A stretch of DNA of 64,000 nt from Pasteurellaceae bacterium (GTDB lineage Bacteria; Pseudomonadota; Gammaproteobacteria; Enterobacterales; Pasteurellaceae): NCBI GenBank assembly GCA_030527795.1, contig JAUNAB010000002.1:62001-126000 (forward strand). Direction: 5' to 3'. The stretch's first letter is position 1; every line of letters begins with the position of its first letter. The notes under the pieces are model-generated. The model was not told where the DNA came from. It saw only the letters and a program-made list of their open reading frames with translations, and searched no databases. Below are positions 9,075 to 19,995 of the stretch, piece after piece. The position numbers were made by a program, and so were the translations under genes.

Positions 9075-9090
9075 CATTGCTCCTATACTG

Positions 9091-10131
9091 CTATTGCTGA
9101 ATTAATTTTGCAAACGCACTCGACATTTTCGTTTCAAAACCTTTATCCGTTTTGATAATTAAATAAACCGCAAGATTATTTTGTTCTGCCACCGCCAAGG
9201 CTCTTTCTTCGCCTAGCACAAATAAACCCGTAGATAATCCATCCGCGGTCATTGAACGCGGTTCAAGCACCGTAATAGACGCTAATTTATGCTGAATCGG
9301 ATAACCCGTTTTCGGATCAATTTCGTGTGAAAAACGTTTGCCATCTTGTTCAAAATAATTACGATAATCGCCTGAAGTTGCCATCGCGAAATTTTTTAAA
9401 CCGATCACTTGTTGTGCCACTTGTGAACCATCAAAGGTTGGTTGCTCAATTGCAATCTGCCAAGGCTTATTCTCAGAATTTACGCCTTGCGCACGAATTT
9501 CGCCGCCGATTTCCACCAAATAATTGGAAATATTTTGTTTTTCAATATAATCAGCGACTTGATCCACCCCAAATCCTTTGGCAATAGAAGACAAATCAAC
9601 ATAAAGTTGTGGTACCGCTTTCGCAAGATAGGCTTTCCCATCACGTTCTTGCAAGGTAAGTTTATCAATACCAACCCAAGCTTGACGTTCCGCAATTTGT
9701 GCCGCACTCGGTTCTTGATCTTTGGCTTTTTCGGGGCCAAATCCCCATAGGTTCACCACAGGCCCTACCGTAATATCAAGCGCCCCTTCCGTTACCTTAT
9801 TTAAGCGAATTGCTTCACGAATAACCGTTGCCAAATTCGCAGAAATCTCTATCGGCGTATTCACTTCAGAATATTGATTAAAACGGCTTAATTCCGATGT
9901 AGGAATATAGGTTGACATTTTATCATTCACATCTCGCAAGATGCTGCCCACATTGGCTTGCAATTGCTCAGGTGTTTGTTTGCTATCCCCCTTATCAAGA
10001 TATTTAATATGATAAGTCGTCCCCATCGTTTTGCCACTTAAACTCACCACTTGTGGCTCTTTTTGACAAGCCGTTAAGCAAAATACGCTGACGATCAGCA
10101 TAGAAAAAATAGATATAACCTTTTTATTCAT
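9091..10131 (-). CDS. apbE: FAD:protein FMN transferase (ApbE lipoprotein)
   Basis: Periplasm-facing lipoprotein that attaches FMN from FAD to threonine residues of NqrB and NqrC. It has a signal peptide and lipobox LTAC (Cys22), then family motifs TMGTTYHIKYL, DLSSIAKGFGVDQVADYI, NYLVEIGGEIRAQG, ATSGDYRNYF, FSHEIDPKTGYPI and MTADGLSTGLFVLG, which contain the Mg2+ and FAD ligands. Length 346 residues, normal. It is separated from nqrF by about 170 nt holding two hairpins, so it may be partly uncoupled from nqrA-F. Confidence 0.95.
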   Translation of the reverse strand: MNKKVISIFSMLIVSVFCLTACQKEPQVVSLSGKTMGTTYHIKYLDKGDSKQTPEQLQANVGSILRDVNDKMSTYIPTSELSRFNQYSEVNTPIEISANLATVIREAIRLNKVTEGALDITVGPVVNLWGFGPEKAKDQEPSAAQIAERQAWVGIDKLTLQERDGKAYLAKAVPQLYVDLSSIAKGFGVDQVADYIEKQNISNYLVEIGGEIRAQGVNSENKPWQIAIEQPTFDGSQVAQQVIGLKNFAMATSGDYRNYFEQDGKRFSHEIDPKTGYPIQHKLASITVLEPRSMTADGLSTGLFVLGEERALAVAEQNNLAVYLIIKTDKGFETKMSSAFAKLIQQ

Positions 10132-10191
10132 TTACATTCTCTGCCCTGTTATCTGGAGCTGAAAGATTAAATTCATCTTTTAGCTCATTTC

Positions 10192-10241
10192 GCCAAAACC
10201 GCGGTCAAAAAAACGCTCGCATTTTAGACCGCGGTTTTGGC
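10192..10241 (-). terminator. paired uptake-motif hairpin between nqrF and apbE
   Basis: GCCAAAACCGCGGTC (10192-10206) and GACCGCGGTTTTGGC (10227-10241) form a 15-bp stem around an A-rich loop. It is downstream of a second hairpin at 10259-10282, so nqrF is followed by two stem-loops in tandem. Confidence 0.6.
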
Positions 10242-10258
10242 TGAAAATAAATAATGAA

Positions 10259-10282
10259 AGCGGTCAGCATTACCCGACCGCT
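10259..10282 (-). terminator. hairpin after nqrF
   Basis: AGCGGTC and GACCGCT, 7-bp arms with a 10-nt loop, followed on the minus strand by a T-rich run. The arms are not of the CCGCGG type. It probably reduces readthrough from nqrF into apbE. Confidence 0.55.
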
Positions 10283-10305
10283 ACTTTTGTTAAAGCGTCT
10301 AAAAC

Positions 10306-11529
10306 CTAACCGCCAAAATCATCAAGTAAAATGTTTTCGTCTTCAACACCAAGATCTTTCAACATTTTAATAACTGATGCATTCATAATCGGAGGCCCAC
10401 ACATATAATATTCACAATCTTCTGGTGCTTCGTGATCTTTCAAATAATTTTCATAAAGCACGTTATGAATAAAGCCCGTATAGCCTGTCCAATTATCTTC
10501 TGGCAGCGGCTCTGAAAGAGCAACGTGCCATACGAAATTTGGATTTTCTGCAGCAAGTTGATCAAAGTCTTCTTGATAGAACATTTCACGTTTTGAACGC
10601 GCCCCATACCAGAATGAGATTTTTCGTTTACTATGTAAACGTTTAAGCTGATCAAAAATATGTGAACGCATTGGAGCCATTCCTGCACCACCACCGATAA
10701 AGACCATTTCCGCATCCGTATCTTTGGCAAAGAATTCCCCAAATGGACCAGAAATCGTGACTTTATCACCCGGTTTTAACGACCAAATATAAGATGACAT
10801 TTGACCTGGTGGCACGTCTGGATTACGCGGTGGCGGTGTTGCAATACGCACATTCAGCATAATGATCCCTTTTTCTTCAGGATAAGATGCCATTGAATAG
10901 GCACGCGTAATATGTTCATCAACCTTAGACACATAACGCCATAGGTTAAATTTATCCCAATCTTCGTGATATTCTTTTGGAATATCAAAATCTTTGTAAT
11001 AAACCGTATGTGGATCCGCTTCAATTTGAATATAACCACCCGCACGGAATGGCACTTCTTCGCCTTCAGGAATCGCCAGTTTAAGCTCTTTAATGAAAGT
11101 TGCTTTATTGTCGTTTGAAATAACGGTACATTCCCATTTTTTCACGCCAAATACCTCTTCTGGCAACTCAACTTTCATACTATTTTTTACATTTACTTGG
11201 CAAGATAAGCGGTAACCTTCTTTCGCTTCACGTTTAGAAATATGTGCCAATTCAGTGGGTAGAATATCACCACCACCTTCGGTAACTTTCACCACACATT
11301 GTCCACAAGAACCGCCGCCACCACAAGCAGAAGATACAAAGATCCCTTTGCTTGCTAATGCGCCAAGTAATTTTCCGCCCGCAGGCAAATGAATTGCTTT
11401 AGACGGATCATTATTAATTTCAATTGTAATGTCACCTGCATTCACTAATTTGGATTTAGCAAATAAAATCATCACAGCTAATACCAAAACAATGACGGTA
11501 AACATTGCAATACCTAGTGTAATTTCCAT
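10306..11529 (-). CDS. nqrF: Na+-translocating NADH:quinone reductase subunit F
   Basis: Electron entry subunit that oxidises NADH. One N-terminal membrane helix (about residues 5-25) is followed by a [2Fe-2S] domain with Cys69, Cys75, Cys78 and Cys110, then a ferredoxin-reductase module with the FAD motif RAYSMAS and the NADH-binding [12 protein letters not shown]. The C-terminus ends in LLDDFGG. Length 407 residues, normal. Sixth gene of nqrABCDEF, 17 nt after nqrE. Confidence 0.98.
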   Translation of the reverse strand: MEITLGIAMFTVIVLVLAVMILFAKSKLVNAGDITIEINNDPSKAIHLPAGGKLLGALASKGIFVSSACGGGGSCGQCVVKVTEGGGDILPTELAHISKREAKEGYRLSCQVNVKNSMKVELPEEVFGVKKWECTVISNDNKATFIKELKLAIPEGEEVPFRAGGYIQIEADPHTVYYKDFDIPKEYHEDWDKFNLWRYVSKVDEHITRAYSMASYPEEKGIIMLNVRIATPPPRNPDVPPGQMSSYIWSLKPGDKVTISGPFGEFFAKDTDAEMVFIGGGAGMAPMRSHIFDQLKRLHSKRKISFWYGARSKREMFYQEDFDQLAAENPNFVWHVALSEPLPEDNWTGYTGFIHNVLYENYLKDHEAPEDCEYYMCGPPIMNASVIKMLKDLGVEDENILLDDFGG

Positions 11530-11546
11530 TGAATTTCCTTCTTAGC

Positions 11547-12143
11547 TTACAATTGAATACCAGAGAATGACATAAAGCCAAGCGCCATAAGTCCACCACA
11601 AATAAAGGTGATGCCTAAACCACGTAACCCTGCTGGCACATCCGCATATTTCAATTTTTCGGTGATACCCGCAAGGGCAACGATAGCAAGCATCCAGCCC
11701 AATCCCGCACCAAAACCGTACACAACAGATTCAGAGAAGGTGTAATCACGTTGAACCATAAATGATACCCCACCAAAAATCGCACAGTTTACGGTTATCA
11801 GCGGTAAGAAAATCCCTAATGCGTTATATAACGCAGGGAAATATTTATCCAATACCATTTCAAGAATTTGAACAATCGCTGCAATAACGCCGATAAAGGT
11901 GATAAAGCCAAGAAAGCTCAAATCTACACCTTGTACTAACGCATTTTCTTTTAAAATATGCTCATACACAAATTGGTTAGCAGGCACAGAAATACCTAAC
12001 ACAACAGTTACCGCAATACCTAATCCAAAGGCAGTGGATATTTTCTTTGATACCGCAAGGAAAGTACACATCCCTAGGAAGAAAGAAAGTGCCATATTTT
12101 CAATAAAAATGGACTTAACGAATAGACTAATATAATGTTCCAT
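11547..12143 (-). CDS. nqrE: Na+-translocating NADH:quinone reductase subunit E
   Basis: Integral membrane subunit of 198 residues with six predicted helices. With NqrD it binds an intramembrane iron centre through conserved cysteines (for example VNCAIFGG and TFICGG). [34 protein letters not shown] is close to other NqrE N-termini. It starts 3 nt after nqrD, which fits translational coupling. Confidence 0.97.
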   Translation of the reverse strand: MEHYISLFVKSIFIENMALSFFLGMCTFLAVSKKISTAFGLGIAVTVVLGISVPANQFVYEHILKENALVQGVDLSFLGFITFIGVIAAIVQILEMVLDKYFPALYNALGIFLPLITVNCAIFGGVSFMVQRDYTFSESVVYGFGAGLGWMLAIVALAGITEKLKYADVPAGLRGLGITFICGGLMALGFMSFSGIQL

Positions 12144-12146
12144 CGA

Positions 12147-12773
12147 TTATTTCTCCACCTGTTCAGGTTTCCAAGTTCTTAAGCCCCAAATTAAAAAGGC
12201 AATAATAAAGAATGCACTTGGTGCTAATAAAAATAATCCATTAGTTTGGTACCAACCGCCATCTTGAATGGTTTTGAAAATGGTATGACCAAATAATTTC
12301 CCTGACCCAAATAGCTCGCGGATAAACGCGATGACAACTAACATCACGCCATATCCAAATCCATTACCCAAACCATCAACCAAACTTTCAACAGGCGATG
12401 ATTTCATTGCAAAGGCTTCCGCACGCCCCATTACGATACAGTTTGTAATAATTAAACCGACAAAAACAGAAAGCTGTTTAGATAAGCCAAACGCATAAGC
12501 TCGTAAGATTTGGTCAACTAGAATTACTAAGGATGCAATCACTGCCATTTGCACAATAATACGAATACTATTTGGAATATAATTTCGGATCATTGAAATA
12601 AAGAAGCTAGAAAAGCCTGTTACCAAACTTACAGAGATCCCCATAACGATTGCCGTTTCCAATTTAGTTGTCACTGCTAAAGCAGAACAAATTCCTAAAA
12701 TCTGCAACGCAATTGGGTTATTGTGAATAACAGGATCAAAAAATAATTTTTTCAGGGTTGCTTTATCAGACAT
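12147..12773 (-). CDS. nqrD: Na+-translocating NADH:quinone reductase subunit D
   Basis: Integral membrane subunit of 208 residues, a structural counterpart of NqrE with six helices and the metal-site cysteines in [10 protein letters not shown] and [10 protein letters not shown]. Its ATG overlaps the nqrC stop by one base (TAATG). Length and sequence are normal for the family. Confidence 0.97.
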   Translation of the reverse strand: MSDKATLKKLFFDPVIHNNPIALQILGICSALAVTTKLETAIVMGISVSLVTGFSSFFISMIRNYIPNSIRIIVQMAVIASLVILVDQILRAYAFGLSKQLSVFVGLIITNCIVMGRAEAFAMKSSPVESLVDGLGNGFGYGVMLVVIAFIRELFGSGKLFGHTIFKTIQDGGWYQTNGLFLLAPSAFFIIAFLIWGLRTWKPEQVEK

Positions 12774-13549
12774 TAGTTAATCCCCTCTTTTTGTAATTTT
12801 GCTAAATATGGACCAAAACCTTTCGGACCAAGCCAAAATTTAAACGTGTTATTAACACCTTTACTGGTTAAAGTTGAACCCGAAATCGCATCAATACCAT
12901 GTTCTTTATCTGATGATGCACCTTTACCAACGTGTAATGCAGGTTTGCCTTGTTCATCAAATAATTTTTTGTCTTTAAAACGGGTTTGGAATGGACGATT
13001 TTCAATTTCTCCCCCTAATCCTGGTGTTTCACCATGTTCATAGTAGGTAATATCGTTAATCGTGTTTGCATCAGATTTCACCGACACAAAACCGTACATT
13101 GTTGACCATAAACCGCGGCCATAAATAGGCAATACAACTTGTTGCACTTTGCCTTCATCATCTTTTACTAAGTACACTTCAGCTAAATTTTCACGATTAC
13201 GAATACCCGCGGTATCTTCATCGTGGCTTAACACTGTACTTTGTTTAGGATCTTTTGCTGCCGCTTTTGAATCATAGTTAGCTGGACATTGAACATAATC
13301 CCCCGTATCTAATTGCACACAGCGGGGATCAATATGCTTACTATATACTTCTTGCACATTTATCTTGCTGTTTGCATCATAAAGATTAGCCACTTTCAAA
13401 ATATTTTTTTGTTTATCAAGGGCTTTTTGTTCTTCTTGTGTTGGTTTAAGCAATACCGCAGAACCTGCCACAATCACAGAACAAATTAAACTTAACGCAA
13501 AGACGATACCAATCGTTCCGCCTACGCTATCTTTATCAAATTTAGCCAT
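12773..13549 (-). CDS. nqrC: Na+-translocating NADH:quinone reductase subunit C
   Basis: Subunit anchored by one N-terminal helix (about residues 10-34) with a periplasmic FMN domain. The FMN is linked by ApbE to Thr226 in the motif SGSTLTSKG, matching the Thr225 site of Vibrio. Length 258 residues. It overlaps the end of nqrB by 8 nt, so translation is coupled. Confidence 0.97.
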   Translation of the reverse strand: MAKFDKDSVGGTIGIVFALSLICSVIVAGSAVLLKPTQEEQKALDKQKNILKVANLYDANSKINVQEVYSKHIDPRCVQLDTGDYVQCPANYDSKAAAKDPKQSTVLSHDEDTAGIRNRENLAEVYLVKDDEGKVQQVVLPIYGRGLWSTMYGFVSVKSDANTINDITYYEHGETPGLGGEIENRPFQTRFKDKKLFDEQGKPALHVGKGASSDKEHGIDAISGSTLTSKGVNNTFKFWLGPKGFGPYLAKLQKEGIN

Positions 13550-14774
13550 TGCGTGCTCTCCGACGTTTAATATTTGCTTGCACTACGGCATAGTCAAATA
13601 ATGGTGCAAATAAGTTTGCAAATAAAATTGCTAACATCATTCCTTCTGGGTAAGCAGGGTTAACAACACGAATTAACACACACATCGCCCCAATTAAAAT
13701 ACCATACCACCATTTACCTTTATTCGTAAACGCAGCAGATACAGGATCTGTCGCCATAAAGAACATACCAATAGCAAAACCACCTAACACTAAGTGCCAA
13801 TACCACGGCATTGCAAACATCGGGTTAGTTTCAGATCCGACAAGATTAAATAGGGTAGAAATTGCAACCATACCAATCATTACACCCGCAATAATACGCC
13901 AAGAAGCAATACGGGCGAATACAATAATTGCTGCACCAATAATCAACGCAAGAGTTGACACTTCACCAATTGAACCAGGTAAATTCCCTAAAAATGCATC
14001 CATCCAAGTGATATGCTGCCCTGTACTCGTATGAACTAACGCAGCCTGACCACCTTGCGCCCATTGCGAAAGTGCTGTCGCACCTGAATAACCATCCGCA
14101 GCAGTCCACACTAAATCACCAGAAATCTGAGCAGGATAAGCAAAGAATAAAAACGCACGTCCAGCTAATGCAGGGTTCATAAAGTTTTTACCCACCCCAC
14201 CAAACACTTCTTTTGCAACCACCACACCAAAGGTTGTTGCTAATGCAGCTTGCCATAGTGGTAGCGTTGGCGGCACAATTAAAGCAAGTAAGATTGATGT
14301 AACAAAGAAACCTTCATTAATCTCGTGCTTACGCACCATCGCAAATAATACTTCCCAGAAACCACCAACTAAGAAAACCGTTAAGTAGATTGGTAGAAAG
14401 TAGGTCGCCCCTAATACCATTTTACTTAACCAGCCTGCACTTGACGTTAAATCCGCACCAATCGCTTGGCTAAAGCTGTAATGCCAATTATTGGCTAAGG
14501 CTTGTTGTAATGTGCCTAGGTGATCTGTTGCTAAAATCGCTTGCAACCCAACATTATACATACCATAAAACATCGCAGGGAATAACGCGAGCCAAACAAT
14601 AATCATCATACGTTTGGAATCCAACGCATCACGCACATGTGAATCACGTTTCGTTACAGTACCTGGTGTATAAATGAGCGTGTAAGTCGCTTCAAATAGG
14701 GCATACCATTTCTCGTACTTGCCCCCTTTATGAAACGCGGGTTCCATTTTTTCAAAAAGATTTTTTAAACCCAT
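13542..14774 (-). CDS. nqrB: Na+-translocating NADH:quinone reductase subunit B
   Basis: Polytopic membrane subunit that forms the ion path and carries covalent FMN plus riboflavin. The FMN attachment motif SGAT is at Thr233 ([12 protein letters not shown]). The start at 14774 ([12 protein letters not shown]) matches H. influenzae, lies 1 nt after the nqrA stop and has AAGGAAGG upstream; the open frame 6 codons further upstream is not needed. Length 410 residues. Confidence 0.97.
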   Translation of the reverse strand: MGLKNLFEKMEPAFHKGGKYEKWYALFEATYTLIYTPGTVTKRDSHVRDALDSKRMMIIVWLALFPAMFYGMYNVGLQAILATDHLGTLQQALANNWHYSFSQAIGADLTSSAGWLSKMVLGATYFLPIYLTVFLVGGFWEVLFAMVRKHEINEGFFVTSILLALIVPPTLPLWQAALATTFGVVVAKEVFGGVGKNFMNPALAGRAFLFFAYPAQISGDLVWTAADGYSGATALSQWAQGGQAALVHTSTGQHITWMDAFLGNLPGSIGEVSTLALIIGAAIIVFARIASWRIIAGVMIGMVAISTLFNLVGSETNPMFAMPWYWHLVLGGFAIGMFFMATDPVSAAFTNKGKWWYGILIGAMCVLIRVVNPAYPEGMMLAILFANLFAPLFDYAVVQANIKRRRARNG

Positions 14775-14775
14775 C

Positions 14776-16119
14776 TTAACCTTCCTTCTCAATCTTATTT
14801 AAGGTCGCACGCAATAATGGAGCATAATCATTTTTTCCAGGGCAAACGAAAGTGCAAAGTGCTAGATCTTCTTCATCTAACTCTAAACAACCTAATGCTT
14901 GCGCTGAATCTGAATCGCCCGCGGATAAATCACGCAGTAATAAAGTCGGTAAAATATCCAAAGGCATTACACGTTCATACGCACCAATTGGCACCATCGC
15001 ACGCTCGCCACCATTTACCGCGGTCGTAAAATTAAACAATTTTTTACCAAAATGCCCTAACACCGTACGGGTAATAGAAAACTTATTCGCACCTGGCGTA
15101 ATCCAACCTAAAAACTCTTTTTCATTTCCTTCAGCGAGTACCGAAACTTGTAACGCATAACGTCCCAAATAATCCACAGGACCTTGAGCAGTCATACCGC
15201 TTAAAACCGATCCTGAAATAATGCGATTATCGCCTGCTTTCAATTCGCCCGCGGTTAATTGCGATAAATTTGCCCCTAAACGTGTACGCACTAAACTTGG
15301 TTTATTCACTTGTGGCCCAGCAAGGGAAATCACACGATCTGTATAAAGCTCACCCGTAGTAAACAACTTCGCAATCGCAATCACATCTTGATAATTAATA
15401 TACCAAACGGATTTATTTAAACTCACAGGATCAATAAAATGAATATGCGTACCACTTAATCCTGCAGGATGCACGCCACCAAAATCATGAATACGTAAAT
15501 TAGCCAAATCTGCGGTCGGAATATTACTATCGCCCGCCTTACATAAATGAATATTGCCATTAGGGTGTAAACGACTTAATACGGTTAATCCATCAATGAA
15601 ATCTTGCCAATGTTCTTTTAATACGACTTCAGGATTTGCCGCCAATGGATTCGTATCCATTGCATTAACAAAAATGGAAGACGGCACGCTATCTACCGCG
15701 GGAATTTTACTAAATGGACGCTGACGTAACGCAGTCCACAATCCCGAACGTTGAAGATTTTCTCGTACTTGTTGTTCGCTTAATTGATTCAATTCCGCGG
15801 TATTATATTGCGCAAAGGTTTCTTGCTCATTTCCGTCAATCTTGATGACCACAGATTGTAATACTCGCTTAGCGCCACGGTTAATTGCCGTTACAGTACC
15901 ACTCGCAGGAGCAGTGAATAAGACACCTGGATTCTTTTTATCTTCAAAAAGCACCTGACCTTTCTTCACTACATCACCTTCACGCACCTTCATTGAAGGA
16001 CGCATACCCACATACTCTTCGCCAAGCAAGGCAACTTCAGTGATAGCATTGCCATCACGGATTACTTGTTCTGGCTTCCCTGCAATAGGAAGATCCAAGC
16101 CTTTTTTTATCGTAATCAT
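14776..16119 (-). CDS. nqrA: Na+-translocating NADH:quinone reductase subunit A
   Basis: Peripheral cytoplasmic subunit of 447 residues, first gene of the nqr operon. It starts [20 protein letters not shown], as in other NqrA proteins; a 23-codon upstream extension of the frame lacks similarity and was dropped. [21 protein letters not shown] is the barrel-sandwich region, and [18 protein letters not shown] is the conserved C-terminal region related to RnfC. No strong ribosome binding site is visible. Confidence 0.97.
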   Translation of the reverse strand: MITIKKGLDLPIAGKPEQVIRDGNAITEVALLGEEYVGMRPSMKVREGDVVKKGQVLFEDKKNPGVLFTAPASGTVTAINRGAKRVLQSVVIKIDGNEQETFAQYNTAELNQLSEQQVRENLQRSGLWTALRQRPFSKIPAVDSVPSSIFVNAMDTNPLAANPEVVLKEHWQDFIDGLTVLSRLHPNGNIHLCKAGDSNIPTADLANLRIHDFGGVHPAGLSGTHIHFIDPVSLNKSVWYINYQDVIAIAKLFTTGELYTDRVISLAGPQVNKPSLVRTRLGANLSQLTAGELKAGDNRIISGSVLSGMTAQGPVDYLGRYALQVSVLAEGNEKEFLGWITPGANKFSITRTVLGHFGKKLFNFTTAVNGGERAMVPIGAYERVMPLDILPTLLLRDLSAGDSDSAQALGCLELDEEDLALCTFVCPGKNDYAPLLRATLNKIEKEG

Positions 16120-16432
16120 ATTGTTTGCACTACTTTTGGTTAGACTAAAATAATAGTTATCATTACCTGATAACCGCACATTGAGCAATGAATTTCAATA
16201 AATATTAACTATTGAATTCATCCTAAATCTCAAATTCTATTTTGATAGCACCCACGGTACTAACTTGAAAGGAAAAATCCTAAACTATTATTCTAACGAA
16301 AGAATAACAATCTCGCTAGACAAACTGAATTTTTTTTCGTAAGTTTTGCCAGAAACTTGATCTTGCTACGGTTTTTTAGCAGAAAAAGGAGAAATTTGCA
16401 CACAAATTTGGATAAAATACAATATATCATTT
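16120..16432 (-). promoter_or_regulatory. nqr operon upstream region with palindromic candidate operator
   Basis: About 310 nt without a gene. On the minus strand a -35-like TTGCTC (16188-16183) and -10-like TAATGA (16165-16160) are separated by 17 bp. A 19-bp palindrome, GTTATCA-TTACC-TGATAAC (16156-16174), overlaps the -10. Two further inverted repeats lie upstream: TTATTCT/AGAATAA (16288-16307) and AAATTTG-CACA-CAAATTT (16392-16409). I cannot assign the proteins that bind them. Confidence 0.4.
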
Positions 16433-16474
16433 AAACCGCGGTCAAAAAAACACGTGGATTTTTGACCGCGGTTT
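16433..16474 (-). terminator. paired uptake-motif terminator after rnfH
   Basis: AAACCGCGGTCAAAAA (16433-16448) and its perfect complement (16459-16474) with a 10-nt loop, just downstream of the rnfH stop on the minus strand. Confidence 0.75.
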
Positions 16475-16487
16475 TATTCAAGGCTGG

Positions 16488-16856
16488 TTAATTTGATACT
16501 GTTGAATGTTCTCTATCTTGCAATTTCTCTTGCTGACGAGCTTGTTTTTCTTGTTGTTTCTTTTCTTGTTGTTCACGTGCTTGTTGCTCTGCACGTTGAC
16601 GGCGAATTTCTTTCGGATCGGCAACTAATGGGCGATAAATCTCAATACGATCGCCATTTTGTAAACTATCGGTTAATTTGGCGGCACGGCTAAAAATGCC
16701 GACTTTATTTTGGCGTAAATCAATGTCCGTATAACGTTGTAAAATTCCCGATTGTAAGATTGCAGTCTGCACGGTAGTGCCTTCATCAACCTGAAACGAT
16801 TTTAAATAATGCTGTTCTGGTAAGGCATATGCAATTTGGATCGTAATTTGGCTCAT
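16488..16856 (-). CDS. rnfH: RnfH/RatB-family ubiquitin-like protein
   Basis: Small protein of 122 residues with a beta-grasp (ubiquitin/ThiS-like) domain in the first 85 residues ([26 protein letters not shown] ... [24 protein letters not shown]). A long Gln/Glu/Lys-rich helical tail follows (about residues 88-115). It overlaps ratA by 4 nt (ATGA), the usual pairing in gammaproteobacteria. In E. coli the partner protein is called RatB; the biochemical role is not established. Confidence 0.88.
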   Translation of the reverse strand: MSQITIQIAYALPEQHYLKSFQVDEGTTVQTAILQSGILQRYTDIDLRQNKVGIFSRAAKLTDSLQNGDRIEIYRPLVADPKEIRRQRAEQQAREQQEKKQQEKQARQQEKLQDREHSTVSN

Positions 16857-17284
16857 CGGTAAATCTCTTTTGCCCGTTGTTTAAATGCGTCAATCATTTT
16901 CTGAGTGAGATGGTTGAAAATTTGCCCAAATGCCATCGCAATCAGGCTATTAGCAAATTCAAACTCTAATTTTAACTCAATTTGGCAACAATGATCATCA
17001 ATTTCAACGAAACGCCATTCGCCTTGTAAAGATTGAAATGGACCATCTTTTAACTGAATACGAATAGCTTGATTTTCAATCAGTTGATTATAGGTTGCAA
17101 ACGTCTGTCGAATGCCTGCTTTGCTAATGGTTAATTCGCCAATTAAAAAATCATCGCCACGTTGCAATGTTTGGCTTGCCACACAACCAGGCAAAAATTC
17201 GGGATAATGCACATAATCATTAACAAGTTGATACATTTGAGCAGCACTATAAGGCACAAGAGCCTGTTGATTAACTGAAGGCAT
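16853..17284 (-). CDS. ratA: ribosome-association toxin RatA / coenzyme Q-binding START-domain protein
   Basis: Protein of 143 residues with a START-like fold. [34 protein letters not shown] is typical of the RatA/COQ10 family. The E. coli homolog was reported to block 70S assembly and to be related to the ubiquinone-binding COQ10 proteins. It is first in a two-gene unit with rnfH. smpB, the usual divergent neighbour in E. coli, is not here; bamC lies upstream on the same strand. Confidence 0.9.
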   Translation of the reverse strand: MPSVNQQALVPYSAAQMYQLVNDYVHYPEFLPGCVASQTLQRGDDFLIGELTISKAGIRQTFATYNQLIENQAIRIQLKDGPFQSLQGEWRFVEIDDHCCQIELKLEFEFANSLIAMAFGQIFNHLTQKMIDAFKQRAKEIYR

Positions 17285-17325
17285 AAATTATTGATAAATA
17301 AAACAATAGAATAATAAAAAGAAAA

Positions 17326-17350
17326 AGGGCATTACACATTTGTTCGCCCT
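17326..17350 (-). terminator. weak hairpin after bamC
   Basis: On the minus strand AGGGC and GCCCT pair across a 15-nt loop and are followed by TTTTT, directly downstream of the bamC stop. The stem is short, so it is a modest candidate. Confidence 0.4.
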
Positions 17351-17366
17351 ATTTTGTAGCCAATTC

Positions 17367-18371
17367 TTATTTCGTCATTAAAACTTGTAGTGCTTGATAT
17401 ACTGCTTGAGCTTGATCGCCAGTTAATGATTCGTGTTTTTCATTATCGGTAATCACAACCGCACTTTGTTTACCATAAGCACTTAATTGCATTGAATACG
17501 TTCCTTTCTCTAAATTAGGTTGTGTTACACCTAAACGAGCCCAATTTTGCGGATCTGTCGGTTTATATTTTAGTTCACGATAACCACGTCCAGCTTGTCC
17601 ATCTTTAATTTCAAAGCCTAGTTGCGGTAGCACTTCGCCTAATTTAGACCAAGATTGGTTAAAAGTAGAGCTAAATGCCAATGCAATTTGGCGATTCGCA
17701 TCTGTTACAATTGCCGCTTCAATTGGACCTGCTGCTTCAGTTTGCACCTGTTGCATTTGGGTTTGGTACGCACTATTTAATTCACCCACTAAAGTATTAA
17801 GAAAATCAGAAGTATAACGTTCTTTTTCTGCAACGGTTGGGGTAAAGACAATATTATTACGTTTCGCTTCAAGCAACGTTACCACTAAGGCATTCGCTTC
17901 TTGGTTACCCATTTCACTAATTTGATAGCGTAGTTGCACATCGCCAATCTCATCTACACGAAAACTTTTCGCCCAATCGGTAGTAATATCATTGCCTTTT
18001 TGAGTAAATTTAATGCCTTTTTCGCCTAATAAACGGCTAATTTGTTGTAAATTATAGACTTCTTTCTTTTGTACTGGGTAGATAATTGAAGCACGTTCAC
18101 CATCAAATTGTGCAACAGAATTGCCAATAATCGCTATTGGTGTCGCAGGTGGGCGAATATCCATTGCATCCGCTTTCTGCACATTATCAATCGCGGGTAA
18201 TTGATAGGTATTATTTTGCCCAATAATATTTACCCCTGCGGTATCTAAGCGTTCAAAGGTTGGCATTTCTGCTCGTTTTTGATAACTATCATTAGCTAAT
18301 TGGCGATCTTGGTCATTTGAACAAGCGGTTAACCCTGTAATGATCGCTAAAGGTAAAAGCCATTGTTTCAT
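17367..18371 (-). CDS. bamC: outer membrane protein assembly factor BamC
   Basis: Lipoprotein of the BAM complex that inserts beta-barrel proteins into the outer membrane. The start MKQWLLPLAIITGLTAC gives a signal peptide with lipobox Cys17; an upstream in-frame extension of 7 codons is dropped because AAGGA precedes this ATG at a usable distance. The rest carries the NlpB domains (VDEIGDVQLRYQISEMGNQEANALVVTLLEAKR; AIVTDANRQIALAFSSTFNQSWSKLGEVLPQLG). 334 residues. dapA lies upstream on the same strand, the order seen in E. coli. Confidence 0.93.
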   Translation of the reverse strand: MKQWLLPLAIITGLTACSNDQDRQLANDSYQKRAEMPTFERLDTAGVNIIGQNNTYQLPAIDNVQKADAMDIRPPATPIAIIGNSVAQFDGERASIIYPVQKKEVYNLQQISRLLGEKGIKFTQKGNDITTDWAKSFRVDEIGDVQLRYQISEMGNQEANALVVTLLEAKRNNIVFTPTVAEKERYTSDFLNTLVGELNSAYQTQMQQVQTEAAGPIEAAIVTDANRQIALAFSSTFNQSWSKLGEVLPQLGFEIKDGQAGRGYRELKYKPTDPQNWARLGVTQPNLEKGTYSMQLSAYGKQSAVVITDNEKHESLTGDQAQAVYQALQVLMTK

Positions 18372-18461
18372 TAAATAAATTTCCTTACTCAAAAATGATT
18401 AAAAGTCATTAATCAGACAACTTAACAACAAAAAAGTTTTATCCTACTAAAAGCCATTTAA

Positions 18462-19352
18462 CTATAACAAGCCTGCAACTTTGAGTGCTTGTTCAACTTT
18501 ACCTTGATGCTGCTCACTTAAAACCGTTAACGGTAAACGCAAGGTAGGCTCATTAATTAAACAGATTTTTGCCGCAGCCCATTTTACTGGAATTGGGTTT
18601 CCTTCAATAAATAAATCTGTATGCAATGCTATTAAACGTTGATTGATTTTTTCGGCTTCATCAAAATCACCTGCTAGTGCGAGTTCACACATTTTCGCCA
18701 TATCTTCTGCGGCAACATTATTTGTCACCGAAATGACACCTTGCCCACCCAAACGCATACTTTCTAATGCACTTGCATCATCGCCACTTAAGAAGATAAA
18801 GTCATTGCCTGCCAATTCTTTAATCTGACGGACACGGCTGACATCACCCGTTGCTTCTTTAATACCAACGATATTGGAAATTTGTGCTAAGCGTGCGACC
18901 GTTTCAGGAAGCAAGTCACTGCCTGTACGACCTGGCACATTATATAAAATTTGTGGTAAATCTGTACTTTCTGCAATAGCTTTAAAATGTTGGTACATCC
19001 CTTCCTGAGTTGGTTTATTATAATAAGGTACAACAGATAAACAGCCTGCTACACCCGTATCACTCAATAATTTCGTCATTGTGATTGCTTCACTAGTGGA
19101 GTTCGCCCCACTACCTGCAATCACAGGAATACGCCCATCAGCAAATTCTACGGTCTTTAAAATGGTTTTAATATGTTCTTCTACACTTAAAGTAGCACAT
19201 TCACCCGTGGTACCAACTGAAACAATACCATGTGTTCCAGCTTGAATATGGTATTCAACTAAGTTTTTTAATTCTACAAAATCAATATCGCCATATTGAT
19301 TCATAGGTGTAATTAACGCCACAATACTCCCGTAAAATTGGTGTGCTTGCAT
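18462..19352 (-). CDS. dapA: 4-hydroxy-tetrahydrodipicolinate synthase
   Basis: Condenses pyruvate with aspartate semialdehyde in the lysine/diaminopimelate pathway, supplying the meso-DAP that MurE uses. It is a TIM barrel with Thr48-Thr49 (VGTTGE), Tyr111, Tyr137 (LYNVPGRTG) and the Schiff-base Lys165 (GIKEATGD). The start at 19352 ([17 protein letters not shown]) has GAGG 5 nt upstream; five extra upstream codons are not needed. 296 residues. Divergent from bcp. Confidence 0.97.
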   Translation of the reverse strand: MQAHQFYGSIVALITPMNQYGDIDFVELKNLVEYHIQAGTHGIVSVGTTGECATLSVEEHIKTILKTVEFADGRIPVIAGSGANSTSEAITMTKLLSDTGVAGCLSVVPYYNKPTQEGMYQHFKAIAESTDLPQILYNVPGRTGSDLLPETVARLAQISNIVGIKEATGDVSRVRQIKELAGNDFIFLSGDDASALESMRLGGQGVISVTNNVAAEDMAKMCELALAGDFDEAEKINQRLIALHTDLFIEGNPIPVKWAAAKICLINEPTLRLPLTVLSEQHQGKVEQALKVAGLL

Positions 19353-19498
19353 AATGACCTCGTTCATTCAATAAAATTAAAATAGGGTTTTGTTTGGAAA
19401 ATTGTTGTAAGGATTGCTAAAATAGCGTCGTTTTGCAAGTATTTTTTACATTTTTATCTTAAAAAAAGTAAAAGAGCCAAAAATAAGGGAAAAGAAAG

Positions 19499-19978
19499 AT
19501 GAATAAAAAGATAAATACATTAAAAGTGGGCGATGATGCTCCCCAATTTAGCCTATTAAATCAACACAATCAGTTGATTTCACTCACAGATTTTATCGGG
19601 AAAAAAGTCCTGGTTTATTTTTATCCCAAAGCACTTACCCCTGGCTGCACCACTCAAGCCTGTGGATTACGAGATAGTAAAGAGCAACTGGCTCAATTAA
19701 ATGTAGAAATTATTGGCATTAGCCCTGACTTACCAGCTAAATTAGCAAATTTTGAACAAAAGAAATCGTTAAATTTCACGCTACTTTCCGATCCCGATCA
19801 TCAAGTAGCGGGGCAATTTGGCGTATGGGGAGAGAAAAAATTTATGGGACGAACCTTTGACGGTATTCATCGCATTAGTTTTTTAATTAATGAACAAGGT
19901 AAAATTGAACAAGTTTTTGATAAATTCAAAACAAACGATCATCATCAAGTCGTTCTCAATTATTTACGCACTGAATAA
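19499..19978 (+). CDS. bcp: thioredoxin-dependent peroxiredoxin Bcp (PrxQ type)
   Basis: Cytoplasmic thiol peroxidase of 159 residues that reduces organic hydroperoxides and H2O2 using thioredoxin. The peroxidatic Cys50 is in YPKALTPGCTTQ, and Cys55 five residues later is the PrxQ resolving cysteine (CTTQAC). It is divergent from dapA and followed 17 nt later by mfd on the same strand. The bcp-dapA-bamC arrangement also occurs in H. influenzae. Confidence 0.95.
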   Translation: MNKKINTLKVGDDAPQFSLLNQHNQLISLTDFIGKKVLVYFYPKALTPGCTTQACGLRDSKEQLAQLNVEIIGISPDLPAKLANFEQKKSLNFTLLSDPDHQVAGQFGVWGEKKFMGRTFDGIHRISFLINEQGKIEQVFDKFKTNDHHQVVLNYLRTE

Positions 19979-19995
19979 CTACCACATTCTCAATT

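Noticed and set aside
17458-17466. One exact AAGTGCGGT (minus strand) in bamC as the genome's uptake signal
   Set aside because: A single copy in 64 kb is about chance level; H. influenzae carries roughly one per 1.2 kb.
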